From NCBI GenBank assembly GCA_963921795.1, contig OY997647.1:57623024-57687023 (forward strand): a stretch of DNA of 64,000 bases, read 5' to 3'. A program made the translations under genes and the position numbers. Source of the stretch: Nannobrachium achirus. Taxonomy: Eukaryota; Chordata; Actinopteri; Myctophiformes; Myctophidae. Positions 51,910 through 64,000 of this stretch are shown here, one piece after another. The notes below the pieces were generated by a model. That model had not been told where the DNA came from. It ran no database searches and saw nothing but the letters and a program-made list of their open reading frames with translations. The first letter of the stretch is position 1; the number at the start of each line of letters is the position of its first letter.

Positions 51910-52487
51910 CTCTCACATCCTCTCTCTCTCTCTCTCTTAGAGATTTCGAGGTGAACATAGCGAGGTGATGGGCTTAGTTAACTCAGTCGGTGCCATATTT
52001 AAAGTGGGATGACCTCTTATATTGCCGGTTCGCCAACAAAGGGTTAAAAAAATAGTGTGCACGCTGGTGCACACATTCGTGCACAGATCATGCGCTATGC
52101 ATGTGCATGCTTTTCACAGCTTTCAAACAAAAAAATCCGCTTGGAAATCCGTTCAGGCATTCAGGAGAAAGGAGCCCTTATGTTTTCTTCAAATGTAAAC
52201 AAACATGGCTGCCATGTTTGAAAGATGGGGTTGGTATGGGGGTTAAACATGCAATTTCGCGATCGCGATCATGCCTAGTACACTGTTGGAGGTCCAAAAT
52301 TGTTTTTTTCAATTTTTTTTTTTTTTTTTTTTTAAAGACGTTCAGAAGACGTCTGGCAGGGAGGTCCATAGTGAAAAAGACGTTTTAAAGACGTTTTCAT
52401 CATAGAAACTTCTTTTTTGGCAGGGTATGAGTTAAGCACGCATAAATCTGATTAGAAACCTCCCCCCATAGGAGACACCATTGGGAC

Positions 52488-52840
52488 TAGGGCTGTCACG
52501 ATATGACATTTTACATGACGATTAATTGTCACTCAAATAATTGCGATTAACGATTTAATTGTGTTTTTGTCGTTGACAATTACATTTCTGTTTGGCTTTT
52601 AGGCTTTGAAGTTGCACATGGCAGATACGACAAATAACCTTAATATACAAAGAAATTATGGACATATTTGACAACTTTCTACTTAAAAAATAACATTGAT
52701 AGTGGAAATAGACGATCTACAAGCTCAAAACGCGTCGCGATGCGACGCGTTGTGAGCTTGTAGATCTGCTATTTCCACTATTTTTTACTTAAAAAAAATA
52801 TATATGAAACATTTTCAACATTCACGATTATGACGACCCC
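52488..52840 (-). mobile_element. hAT-type MITE family T, right end lost
   Basis: TAGGGCTGTCACGATATGAC start; after the hairpin the end decays at TATGACGACCCCAG. Confidence 0.85.
52699..52781. repeat. Palindromic hairpin, core CGCGTCGC
   Basis: ATAGTGGAAATAGACGATCT..ACAAGCTCAAAACGCGTCGC, then GCGACGCGTTGTGAGCTTGT..AGATCTGCTATTTCCACTAT. Confidence 0.92.
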
Positions 52841-54332
<1,492 letters not shown>

Positions 54333-54390
54333 CATTGTGCGTGTGAGGGGAAGAGAGGGAGAATCAGAATAAATATTTTGTAATTATAAT

Positions 54391-54846
54391 TAGGGGTGGG
54401 CGATATGGTGATAATTATCGTTGAGACGATACAACGTCTCCACTATATGCCTTTTCAGAGGTATATATCGTGATACAACTGAGGGAGCCTTGTAATAAAT
54501 CCTGTTTAATCGTTAATACAGAGATTCATTGCAGAATTCAATTTAAACCAGCATTTTGGTCTAAATCAGTAGTTCTCAAAATGTTTAAATGTCAAGGTCT
54601 CCACTTAACTCTGACAGTATACAAATACGGGTCCATTTGGTTTCATTTGTATACTGTCAGAGTTACATACTTGTAAAGTTAAATTTAGACCTCCCAAAAG
54701 GAACCCAGAGAGTCTAGTTTTTGTCAAGTAACTTGAAAAATAACCATAAAAACCAACATGAAAAAGAATCGTGATAAAATCGTATATCGTGATACAGCTT
54801 GAGAAAAATTTCGTGATATTGTATTTTTCCATATCGCCCACCCCTA
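54391..54846 (+). mobile_element. hAT-type MITE family G copy 3
   Basis: TAGGGGTGGGCGATATGG to ATATCGCCCACCCCTA with identical flanking octamers ATTATAAT (54383-54390, 54847-54854). Contains the second palindrome at 54609-54663. Confidence 0.94.
54609..54663. repeat. Second palindrome family (CCAAATGGACC), left arm shortened
   Basis: CTCTGACAGTATACAAATAC..GGGTCCATTTGGTTTCATT..TGTATACTGTCAGAG: the AACCAAATGGAC part of the left arm is missing. Confidence 0.85.
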
Positions 54847-55195
54847 ATTATAATACTAAACTGTAGGCTATCTATAAAGCACTTTATAGCACAAAGTTGC
54901 CAAGTGCTTAAGATAAAACAGAATAACTACAGGAAATATAACATGCAGCCAGAAATGCATAACTTGTGTTATAAACATCATACCATAAGTGTTAAAGTTT
55001 GTGTGCGTTTAACAAAGAGAAACAGAGAATGTTTGCATTAAAGATTATTATTAGAAAGATTATGATTGATTATTGTGTGTAATCACTCAGCCAGCTTGAT
55101 TGAGCACATACAGAGCTGTCGTAGTATACTAGTACTTTAGGTTAACCAATTTCAACTTGGCAACCCCATTTTGGGCATGCTTAGATCAGCTAGCT

Positions 55196-55618
55196 CAGTG
55201 GTTCTCAACCTGTGGGTCGGGACCATCAGGGGGGTCCCCAAATTATTTTTGGGGGTCCCCAGATGATTAACTTAATGTGCAACAATATTTTCTCACTCAA
55301 CAGTAAACAAACCAACATGAAGTTGGGGTGTATAGAGGGTAGGTGCACATTTCTAACGTGACAATTTAATACCTCTAAAATGACAAATGAAACCTTGGCC
55401 AATGTGTCTAATATTAGAGACAGAAATTGTGAAAATAGCAGATCTACATGCTCACAACGCCTCGCGTTGCGAGGCGTTGTGAGCATGTAGATCTGCTATT
55501 TTCACAATAGAACCGTGTTATGCAAAATGTAATTCCTCAACTCTTAGTGCTCGTCAGGGTGGGGGGTTAGAATATGATTATTTTGGGGGTCGCAGCCTGA
55601 AAAGGTTGAGAACCACTG
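55196..55618 (+). mobile_element. hAT-type MITE family L copy 2, intact hairpin
   Basis: CAGTGGTTCTCAACCTGTGG to GGTTGAGAACCACTG; flanking octamers AGCTAGCT and AGTTAGCT match 7 of 8. Confidence 0.9.
55426..55508. repeat. Palindromic hairpin, perfect long arms
   Basis: ATTGTGAAAATAGCAGATCT..ACATGCTCACAACGCCTCGC then the exact complement to CACAAT. The variant CATGC/GCATG is present in both arms, unlike every other copy (CAAGC/GCTTG). Confidence 0.95.
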
Positions 55619-55626
55619 AGTTAGCT

Positions 55627-56112
55627 AGTATGACATGGGTCTCACTGGCTAAGCCATGCGTGTGCGAGCAGCTCCACATGTGCTCATCTGTGTGTGTGAG
55701 AGAACTAAGTGTGAGGCCCCGCCATCCCGCCTCACTGTCACCGATCCCACAGTGCCTGGACTTGTTCCGCAGTAGCCCGCCTCACTAACAGGCCGTCATT
55801 CACGCTACCGCTCCGGCGCCCCGGCGTCATTATTACCCTAATTTATTTTCCCTTTGACACCCAACTATTACGGGTTTGTGGTGCAAGATGATGACTGACG
55901 CATCCCTTGAAGCATCAGTCAGATGGAATTTTGCCTTGGGTGGGCAGAGCTTGAGGCACGGCACGGCACGGCCGACACCCCTCCCTGGTGAAGTGACGGG
56001 AAGCAACAGGAAGAGACAGGCTAATGGGGGGCGTCAGGTGATCGGGGCAGAGTTTGAAATGACGTCCATCTTAACCGCGGGCTTCGGGAACATTTATGCT
56101 GTCCACACAGAG
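55627..56112. other. Intron 2 single-copy stretch
   Basis: GC-richer, no repeats except a short GGCACGGCACGGCACGG. Candidate regulatory by exclusion only. Confidence 0.3.
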
Positions 56113-56532
56113 TAGGGATGGGACGATAGGCGATATTATCGTTTATTGTGATAAAAAACACTCACGATAATCGTATCGTGGAGATTTAATATATTGTGAT
56201 ATCCTCCTCCGTCATGCACTGGGATCAATTCACCTTTTATTTGCCGAGCTGCATATCCGGTACCACTTAAACCCTCTATAATTGGTAAAAGGTACTTATA
56301 ATACAGTATACATACTTATACAGTCTTTTTTTTCACTCTTTACTAAATGTCTTTGCCAAAGAATTGCCGATCTACAAGCTCACAACGCGTTGTGAGCTTG
56401 TTGATCTGCTATTTTTTTGGCAAATGTTCCACCCCAGGATAATGTATTTTGATTATCGCGATAATATCGTAAACCGTGATTTCTTTCGTCACAATAATCG
56501 TGATATGAAATGTTCATATCGCCCCATCCCTA
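56113..56532 (+). mobile_element. hAT-type MITE family D copy 2 with hairpin
   Basis: TAGGGATGGGACGATAGGCG to ATATCGCCCCATCCCTA; flanking octamers ACACAGAG and CCGCAGAG match 6 of 8. Confidence 0.9.
56352..56424. repeat. Palindromic hairpin, short core
   Basis: TTTGCCAAAGAATTGCCGAT..CTACAAGCTCACAACGCGTT..GTGAGCTTGTTGATCTGCTA..TTTTTTTGGCAAA; outer TTTGCC/GGCAAA pairs. Confidence 0.9.
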
Positions 56533-57480
56533 CCGCAGAGTCATTGTTTGGTATTTCACAGCGAGCGATGACATCTGCATTGATGTTAATGTCCAAAGTT
56601 CAGTCAAGCAGGGCCACTTGTGTGTCTTTGATATTATTCATCATTCAGTCTGCTGCGCTAATTACTGCAAGTCGTTTTCAGCTCTGAATTATGCAGAGAA
56701 CCGATAACCTTAACGACTGTGTCTCTCTGTAATTATTAATGACATTTGCGGGTGCCTTTATTTTCGTGAACTCAAAATGCTTTGAACCTGTCTGCCTGTT
56801 TAATAAGTAAAGTGATTCAGGCTGTGTTTTTGAATCATACATGCCCACGTAACTTTTCAAGATACTGCACTGCTCATGTAGAAATCCTAAGGCTGGTGAA
56901 ATTGACTTAATTTGTCTTGTCTCTCTTAATTACCGTTGACTTCCACCCTCCTCTTTTGGCCTAATTGGAATTCTCCCTGCCTGTTGTTGCTTTTGATTTG
57001 AGAATCTGTCTGGGGGCTTATTTTGTTTGTCTAACTTGGTTTGCTAAATATTTAATTACGTCTCAGTCGATTGGGATCACTCTGAATGCCAAGTGGAGCA
57101 ATATCTTGTCTTTGATTGCCCTTGGCTTTGATTCTTGGGGTTTGGCCGAGCAACATAAAATGTCAGTGTCATCTATAAAGGACAGCTTGTATTGGAAAGA
57201 TACTGCAGTATGCACATGCCTGTATTACATTTCCCAGGCCAAGTCTATGAGTAACATTCTAACTCTCAAATGGAAGCTATAGCGTCATGAAGCTGCAAAC
57301 TGACGCACAACTGTTGTTGCGTGACGGGCGTGACATACAACGAAAACAACTGAGCTGGCTTCAACTTTATTCTGCACTCTAGTGACGCGTTTTTTTTATG
57401 TTTTTGTTTTAATCATTTCACTCCCCCTCTCATTCTCCCCACTATTCCTGTTCCGTAAACTAATTATTGCTGTTAGCCAG
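56533..57480 (+). promoter_or_regulatory. Candidate intronic regulatory region (repeat-free)
   Basis: About 950 bp without repeats. Rich in homeodomain-like TAATTA/ATTA (56657-56664, 56730-56740, 56926-56933, 57470), CTTTGAT and TGACATTTGC-type motifs, evenly mixed base composition. Looks like a conserved non-coding element; not tested. Confidence 0.35.
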
Positions 57481-57509
57481 TTCCCTGTTCTATTTAACCC
57501 TACCCTTTT

Positions 57510-57995
57510 AGGGGGCACGGTGGCGCAGTGGTTAGCGCTTCGCCTCACAGCTAGAAGGACCTGGGTTTGATTCCCGCCGGGGGACGCTGCCCTCCGCGTC
57601 ATCAGCGCCCACACCCTAGGTGGGGTTGGCGATAGGGCCTTTCTGTGTGGATTTTGCATGTTCTCCCCGTGTCTCCTAGGGTTGATACCCTCACAAAAAC
57701 ATGCACGTAATCCTGGTCTCAATAATGCCTCCCCCTGGCCAGCCGGGGCGACCGATGGAGGGAAAAGGAACTGGTTGGAATAACGTGTTTCTTCCATGCG
57801 CTACTTCCAAACCAGGGAAATCTCCACTGTCGGGTGAAAAGAAGCAACTTGGGCTCCTCATGCATAGAAGTGAGGTCAGTCCGTTGTCTCCCCAGGCGCG
57901 GCAGAGGGAGAGCAGAGCCCAGGATTACATAGGCAATTGGCACTGGGTGAAAAAATGGGTTGCAAAATTGTGGGATAAAAAAAAAAAAAAGAAAA
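57510..57995 (+). mobile_element. tRNA-derived SINE family S2, full length
   Basis: TGGCGCAGTGG (A box) and GGTTTGATTCC (B box) in the head, body of about 400 bp with TTTCTGTGTGGATTTTGCAT..GTTCTCCCCGTGTCTCC, A-rich tail. Identical 14-mers AACCCTACCCTTTT at 57496-57509 and 57996-58009. Confidence 0.95.
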
Positions 57996-58371
57996 AACCC
58001 TACCCTTTTCGCTGACACACTGTGACTTGAGCAACACTTGAACTGTGATCTGGCAGCAATGTTGCTGGTCATGCTTGGGTGTTTTGTAAATGTTGTCTCT
58101 GCTAGCATGAACGCAGCGTCATTGAAACTGCAATCCATCATTTCTGTATCCTGCCTGGGGTTCGAACCTACAGTAGGCCTCCCACAGATGAGATCAATTT
58201 TGGAGCCCTTGCTTGGCTTATGACCTTACTATAATACCAACCCTAGATTTCTCAATGGAAGAGAAGGATGACAACCTCAAATCACTGCAGATGTGCTAGT
58301 TCTATTGTATTAACGTACTCTACCATACAGATTGGTCAAATAACATTTTATTTATTTAAAAAAATGTATGT

Positions 58372-58405
58372 AACCAAATGGACCCGCAAGTCCATTTGGT
58401 TCAAT
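58372..58405. repeat. Second palindrome family (CCAAATGGACC), isolated copy
   Basis: AACCAAATGGACCCGCAAGT..CCATTTGGTT; found outside any family G element. Confidence 0.75.
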
Positions 58406-58432
58406 TTTGTCCACTCTCTGACTTAGAAATGG

Positions 58433-58692
58433 ATATCGTCGTTGTCGGGTGAAAACCTTGTATGTCCAAAACCGTTCGTTTTGTATTTATCATTTTAAAA
58501 ATGATCTAAACTAGTGAAAATAGCCGATTTACAAGCACACAACGCCTCACATCTTGTGTATTTGTAGATCTGCTATTTTCACTAGTTATGTGCGACAGTC
58601 TTCTATGATGAAGTAGGACTTTACTTTACGAAATAAATTACACATTTTAAACTTCGAGATACGAGGTTTCTGCTCGACAGTGACGATATACT
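58433..58692 (+). mobile_element. Repeat family P copy 3 with hairpin
   Basis: ATATCGTCGTTGTCGGGTG to CGACAGTGACGATAT; hairpin at 58509-58587. Just upstream, 58372-58405 holds CCAAATGGACCCGCAAGTCC..ATTTGGTT, a free copy of the second palindrome. Confidence 0.82.
58509..58587. repeat. Palindromic hairpin, decayed right core
   Basis: AACTAGTGAAAATAGCCGAT..TTACAAGCACACAACGCCTC, then CTTGTGTATTTGTAGATCTG..CTATTTTCACTAGTT. Confidence 0.88.
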
Positions 58693-59303
58693 GACACAGC
58701 ACACACTGAGGACTTAACTATGCACCATCAATAAGCCTCTAAGCAAGGCATTCCACCTCTGTGTGCTCCAGGTAGAGGTGCTCTTTGACCAACAGTGGAA
58801 CACTGTGTTTGCACTTGGCAGCTCACCAGATTGGAAGCGTATGTTGGTTTATACATGTGGTGGTGCAGGCAGGGCCGTGCCTATAAAAAGCAAGCAGGTC
58901 AACCGATCCTCCATAAATAAAACATGAAAAATGTTGTGTAGCTCAGGTAATGACTGTGTGATTGCAGTCATTTCAGAGTTTGAGCATGATGCCTAATAGA
59001 CTGTACTTGCATGTCATACCAGCTATATGGTTTGACAAGGGCGTAGATTTACTTTGCAGTCAGTATGTCTGTTTATTAGTTCTGACTCCTACAGACTCCC
59101 TTATTAGATAGAGTTTGGTTTAGTAGCAGCTCAGAGTCTGAAGTCTGAACTGAAGCCAGCGCATAACTGTGACTTTCAGACTGACCCAACTGAGACTGGT
59201 TTGACGGTCCTCCATATTTAAAATGAATACACTTGCTTTGGTTAGTCTTAAGATGCTTTACCTACCTGCCTCTCTCACTCATCGTTCTCACAGAACACTT
59301 AGA

Positions 59304-59387
<84 letters not shown>

Positions 59388-59742
59388 CTTTACAATGGTT
59401 TGCTCGGCTTGTTTCAGACAGACCAATTTATTCTAATGAAATTACATTTTAATAATAACAAACCAAAACCTGGTCCCATTGAGCCTGAAGCTATTCCCCC
59501 TCCCCCCCCCCTCCCCACACGACCCAAAACCCAATAACAATGCTGAGACCCATCAGCATCGGGTCAGATAGCAAACCTTTGAAAATGTGTCCTGCATTGA
59601 AAGACAATCAGATAACGGTCTGCCGAAACTGCCGATACGTCTGGGGCCTTCTAAATGCAAGGTAGTTCTAGAATAGAGAACGGACATTAACACCCACCAC
59701 GAAAGCCCACTGCTTTGGAAGCCAATCATGTCACTGCCTCGA
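58693..59742. other. Intron 2 stretch
   Basis: Single-copy looking, one CA array (59307-59383). No gene. Confidence 0.5.
59307..59383. repeat. (CA)n microsatellite
   Basis: CA with one CACG interruption near 59346. Confidence 0.98.
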
Positions 59743-59891
59743 TTCATGGGTTGCATTTGTAGTCCTACACCGGCCATGTTGAGGACCGACACAGGTGTTC
59801 TGATTGGCGAGTTCTATGCCAGTCAGACAAATTGAAACACCTGTGTTGGTCCTCAACATGGCTGTTTAGGACTACAAATGAAACTCATGAA
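59743..59891. mobile_element. Fold-back MITE, family FB1 copy 2
   Basis: TTCATGGGTTGCATTTGTAG..TCCTACACCGGCCATGTTGA and mirrored right arm (TCAACATGGCTGTTTAGGAC..TACAAATGAAACTCATGAA). Centre ACACAGGTGTTCTGATT as at 5424-5607. Confidence 0.85.
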
Positions 59892-60204
59892 TATGAAAGA
59901 CAGCCCTAAAGACTTTGGATTGGTTCCGCAATGCAGGTGTTTTTACTCTTAATTGTTTACGAACCAGTTTGAGCAAGCAAAGCTGTGAGTTTGTCATCAG
60001 TCTTTAGTTGAGTGAAGCGTTTACAGGACATTGTGAGTCCCAGGTGGAAATGTTGGTGTGAATTTGAGCACTGTGTCTCTCTCCTTTTTGAGGGTATTGT
60101 TGTGAAATACACTGAGCACCTGACAGAAGCCATCATGGCAGCAGCCTTGCGATAAATAGCTGCTGGATGACCTCTAACCCCCAGCCATCTCTTCCCTTCT
60201 TCAG

Positions 60205-60331
60205 GTTCCCTGGCCAATGGACAGCTGAACGGCTCAGGGTCGAAGGGCAGCCACAAAGAAGATGGCTCCTTACGCTCCCAGAGCCTGGATGGCAGCGGTG
60301 AATACCGTCAGGAGGGTCCCACAAAAAAGAG
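60205..60331 (+). CDS. jarid2: jarid2 coding exon 3 (residues 58-99 and part of codon 100)
   Basis: The exon completes a split Gly codon (G|GT) and encodes SLANGQLNGSGSKGSHKED, then GSLRSQSLDGSGEYRQ, then EGPTKK plus AG of the next codon, presumably Arg. The segment is Gly/Ser-rich and probably disordered. The EGPTKKR end corresponds to the GPSRKRPRLQ basic stretch of human JARID2, a likely nuclear-localisation element that would continue in exon 4. The acceptor is a strong pyrimidine tract ending CTTCAG (60199-60204) and the donor is GTGAGA (60332-60337). A (GT)n array of about 165 nt starts 7 nt after the exon. Phase fits exon 2 exactly. No exon 4 (RPRLQAQRK-like peptide) is seen before the window ends at 64000. 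Confidence 0.9.
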
Positions 60332-60335
60332 GTGA

Positions 60336-60505
<170 letters not shown>

Positions 60506-60589
60506 CGTTCATTTGGTTCCTAGTTAGAGAATCATTTAGCTGGGGGCACCTCAAGGACCCTGGGGGTCCCCACACCCCACGTTGACCAC

Positions 60590-60988
60590 CAGTTTTCAGG
60601 CCAAAGACCCCTTAGTTGAGAGAGAGATGAAGCAGGGACCCCCACAAACTTTTCATAGATTCCATATTTTTTCATTATTTGACAGCACAATCATCAGTGT
60701 ATTTTGGATTCATGTCAATTTAATTTGTGTTTTCAGATATTTAACCACTTGAGCCGACAATACTTCATAAACTTGACCTTTCACTCTGTACCCAGTCTGC
60801 TCTTTTTCTCCTCTTCACCAAACCTCTTTTGGCTAACGTTCTCAGAATACGGACGCTAGGGTTCAAGTGGTTAATATAAAAAAGGAGAAAAAAACGTTCT
60901 ACCGCTCAAAGATTTTGGAGGACCTCCCGTAGTAACTCTGAGGACCCCCTAGGGGTCCCGGACCCCCTGTTGAAGACCCTTGGTTTAA
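60590..60988 (+). mobile_element. Repeat family R, copy 2 (lacks the hairpin)
   Basis: Same family as 1-414. At the position of the hairpin it reads CCAAACCTCTTTTGG (60818-60832), an uninterrupted small dyad. Not autonomous; no ORF. Confidence 0.75.
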
Positions 60989-61307
60989 AGTGTTGCTGTC
61001 CCTTGTGAAGTTACATCTGAGAAGGAGTGTAGCGCACACGCATTCTCATGCACGCACGCACGCACACAGTTTTAGTTGACATTCAGATCAGGGGAACAGA
61101 TGACAAAACAAGTGTCTTATTGTTTTGGATTTGATGGACTGGTGGTCTGTTCTCATCACACATTGTGATTGTTGATGCTGTGGGTGAATATTTTGGTGGT
61201 GGAGTTGTACTTTGTTGTAGCTATTGTTATGTTTCTTTTAGACTCAGGGCTGCAAATCGAGTTTCCCTGCTGGAACAATACGGATTTGAAAGAAATGAAA
61301 GCCACAC

Positions 61308-61446
61308 GTCTTCTCTTTCTCATTTCTCCTCATATTGTCATATATACCCATGTTCTTCTCTTTCTCATTTCTCCTCATATTGTCATATATACCCATGTTC
61401 TTCTCTTTCTCATTTCTCCTCATATTGTCATATATACACCCATGTT
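61308..61446 (+). repeat. Three-unit 45-bp tandem repeat
   Basis: TTCTCTTTCTCATTTCTCCT..CATATTGTCATATATACCCATG repeated three times almost without change. It makes an apparent 15-residue peptide repeat (SSLSHFSSYCHIYPC) in a chance ORF. Confidence 0.95.
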
Positions 61447-61507
61447 CTTCGTATTACTCCTTCATTATGACTCTTCCCCCGTGGCGCTCTCTCTCCAGTC
61501 TCCACCC

Positions 61508-61716
61508 CAGGGGTGTCGCACCAAAATTTGAGTTACAAATGTTCACTTAAAAAATACATATACCTTGCACAAATTTTCACAACGTTTCAAAAATAGCAGA
61601 TCTCGGTGCCGCGCTGTGAGCTTGTATATCTGCTATTTTTCAATAGCTAAAGTATAAAATAATTAAGGCCCCTCAACCTTGGGCCCTAGTAACTCAGTCC
61701 CACTCCCACGCCCCTG
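61508..61716 (-). mobile_element. Repeat family N, short copy with hairpin
   Basis: CAGGGGTGTCGCACCAAAAT to CCACTCCCACGCCCCTG; CTCCACCC occurs on both flanks (61500-61507, 61721-61728), offset by 4 nt on the right. Confidence 0.75.
61587..61642. repeat. Palindromic hairpin, left arm partly deleted
   Basis: TCAAAAATAGCAGATCT, then CGGTGCCGCGCTGTGAGCTT..GTATATCTGCTATTTTTC: about 20 nt of the left side are missing. Confidence 0.85.
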
Positions 61717-62135
61717 CCCTCTCCACCCCTACATGGCATAAGCGTCATTCCCTTGTCTCTCTCTTTCTTTCTCTCTCTCTCACACATTACTACACTGTAA
61801 GATCTGGAGGGTTAATGTAACACCAATTAAAATGGACCCATAGGGTCTCTTCGAGATAAATGAACCATTAATATTTTACAGTGACTCTGTGGTCCAGGGG
61901 GCTGACTGTCCAACCCAGACGAGAAGAGAGGCGTGTTGACAACAGCATGTATTTTCTAATAGAGTTTAGTGATTTAGGTTACCTAAGCTAAGCGCTAGGC
62001 GTATGGAATCACGAACACATCCTCTGATTCAAGGTGTTTAAAAGTATATTACATTGTAATTTCACACAGACCGTGGAAGATAAATGGCTAATGTCCCAGT
62101 TTAAAGACTCCATTTGCTCTCTTCGTGGATGAGAG

Positions 62136-62138
62136 AGG

Positions 62139-62183
<45 letters not shown>
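62136..62183. repeat. (GA)n microsatellite
   Basis: About 22 GA units. Confidence 0.97.
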
Positions 62184-62186
<3 letters not shown>

Positions 62187-62453
62187 TAATTGAAGTAGAG
62201 AGATAATAGGATGGAAGAGAGGGAAGTTGGGAGGTAAAAACTAAGTACTACTGATAACGGCTACTGCTAAGTACTTACAGGTAAAGTACTGCACTAATTA
62301 CTCTGATAAAGGGTACTACTGCAAGTACTCCGATAACTGGTACCGCTAAGTATAACGGATACTGACATCATAGTACACACTGACAATGGGTAGGCCTACT
62401 ACACAGTGCACACTGTCTTTTTCTCTATCTTAACCACTTAGCATATACGTTAT

Positions 62454-62853
62454 TAGGGATGGTCCGATCAGGTTTTTTGGAACCGATCACCGAGCACCGA
62501 TCACAAAAGTTTGATCACCCGATACCGATCAATCACCGATCCGATCAAGTTATTATTTATATATTATTCATATTTTCTAAATGTTAATGTTTTAACTTTA
62601 ATTAATTAATTCACTCATGAATTCATTTATATATTTGCCTTATAGTTATTTACCAGCATTACTATGTATTTATTATCATAGCAGTAACTAATTATTCCTT
62701 CAGCACTGTGGAAATCAATACCCCAAAATGGCCTCAAGTGGGCATACTGAACGGCTGGTTGATCGGATGCACCGATCGGATCGGATCGGTGAATTTACCT
62801 TTTGATCTAAACCACCGATTATCGCCGATCCGATCCATTGCCGATTGATCGGT
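62454..62853 (+). mobile_element. hAT-type MITE, GATCGG-rich, right end decayed
   Basis: TAGGGATGGTCCGATCAGGT start, inverted GATCGGATCGGATCGGTGA..and CCGATTGATCGG near the end; the last bases and the duplication are not recognisable. Confidence 0.75.
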
Positions 62854-62874
62854 AACATATACATTACTTAGTTG

Positions 62875-62910
62875 ACCGGTGTCCCTCAGGGCTCTATACT
62901 AGGTACGTTC
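62875..62910 (+). mobile_element. LINE reverse-transcriptase scrap (GVPQGSILG)
   Basis: Reads TGVPQGSILGTF, the conserved non-LTR reverse-transcriptase motif. Followed at 62950 by a diverged hairpin, an arrangement like 41291-41385. Confidence 0.6.
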
Positions 62911-62949
62911 TTTTTACCCCCTCCACACCAAAAGTCTTCAGCAAAAAAA

Positions 62950-63006
62950 AGCAGTTTCACAAGCTCTCAGCAGGTTGCAACACGAGGCATTGTGAGCTTG
63001 TAGAAT
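62950..63006. repeat. Palindromic hairpin, diverged
   Basis: GCAGTTTCACAAGCTCTCAG..CAGGTTGCAACACGAGGCAT..TGTGAGCTTGTAGAA. Confidence 0.6.
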
Positions 63007-63528
63007 ATTGTCACTGAATTTGATGCTGATAGTGATGAATTGAGTACCATGGACCACAGTGGCCCCCTGAGGCTTGTTATCATTTTAGCATAACCTTAGA
63101 CTGTACTACCTGTAATGTTAATAGAGCACAGAAGTTTGATGTAATTTACCCATCCTACCTGGTTCCCGTTTTTTTCTCCCCCCATTCTGAATTCCTATAG
63201 ACTTTTTTCATATCGCGTCATATAAGAACTGTGTTCCTAACATAAACAAATTATCTCGGCGGTTTGACTCATATGGATATGAAGAATCAACTGATGGTGA
63301 GAAAACGCTAATGTTACTGTCGCCGAAGTAGTTAAATTTTCGCCAGAAACAGACTGTTTCAAATATTAGTGACTGACTATCATAAACCATACAGAGCCAC
63401 CTCCCCAATATCGCGGAGACTGTTTGGGGGATGAGCGAGTGACGCCATGCCTTCGTTACTCTATAAAGTATTCAATCAATCAAAACATGTTTGCCCCCTT
63501 TTTAGGACCACTAGGCTTCATGTGGTTA

Positions 63529-64000
<472 letters not shown>

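Noticed and set aside
57510-57600. tRNA gene-like A and B boxes
   Set aside because: The head belongs to a SINE with target duplications and A-rich tail; it lacks a foldable mature tRNA. The same holds for 41443-41520 and 39292.
61165-61531. Open frame with a 15-residue peptide repeat
   Set aside because: The peptide repeat mirrors a 45-bp DNA tandem that is open in several frames; upstream and downstream are repeats and there is no exon signal.

Overview
The window reads as teleost fish nuclear DNA. It is crowded with long (CA/GT)n and (CT/GA)n arrays, short non-autonomous DNA transposons (many with 8-bp hAT-type target duplications) and tRNA-derived SINEs. It also holds the first three coding exons of one vertebrate gene in an otherwise non-coding 64 kb. 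No bacterial-type genes, operons or CRISPR arrays are present. The species cannot be named from sequence alone.

The gene is jarid2 on the + strand. Jarid2 is the Jumonji/ARID-domain accessory subunit of Polycomb repressive complex 2. Exon 1 (10295-10339) encodes MSKERPKRNIIQKKY after a CpG-rich probable promoter/5'UTR. Exon 2 (41665-41791) encodes residues 16-57, the region known in mammals to hold the ubiquitin-interacting motif. Exon 3 (60205-60331) encodes about residues 58-99 and ends in a basic KKR run. Reading phases join cleanly (45+127+127 nt, with codons 58 and 100 split) and all splice sites are consensus. Intron 1 is 31.3 kb, intron 2 is 18.4 kb, and intron 3 runs off the window; the ARID, JmjN, JmjC and zinc-finger exons lie beyond it. 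Whether this is the jarid2a or jarid2b paralogue is not decided.

Layout: 1-9500 is upstream flank with several MITE-type repeats; 9560-10294 promoter/5'UTR; 10340-41664 intron 1, with a 200-N assembly gap at 21301-21500; 41792-60204 intron 2; 60332-64000 start of intron 3. The introns hold hAT-type, piggyBac-like (TTAA) and Mutator-like MITEs, giant fold-back elements, several SINEs (one only 38 bp upstream of exon 2) and long dinucleotide arrays. Two of those arrays lie directly behind the exon 2 and exon 3 donor sites.

The most unusual signal is a short palindrome of about 40-90 bp, with arms related to AATAGCMGATCTACAAGCTC and a variable self-complementary GC-rich core. It occurs about 30 times in this window, inside at least seven otherwise unrelated repeat families. 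One family has a copy with it (near 195-267) and a copy without it (near 60818-60832), which argues that the palindrome itself was inserted. The vacant site is a small dyad, and in other families the sequence just outside the palindrome is also self-complementary, so insertion at the centres of small palindromes is a plausible hypothesis. Core bases differ between copies but stay matched between the two arms of each copy. This looks like a mobile or spreading hairpin unit that deserves a genome-wide check.
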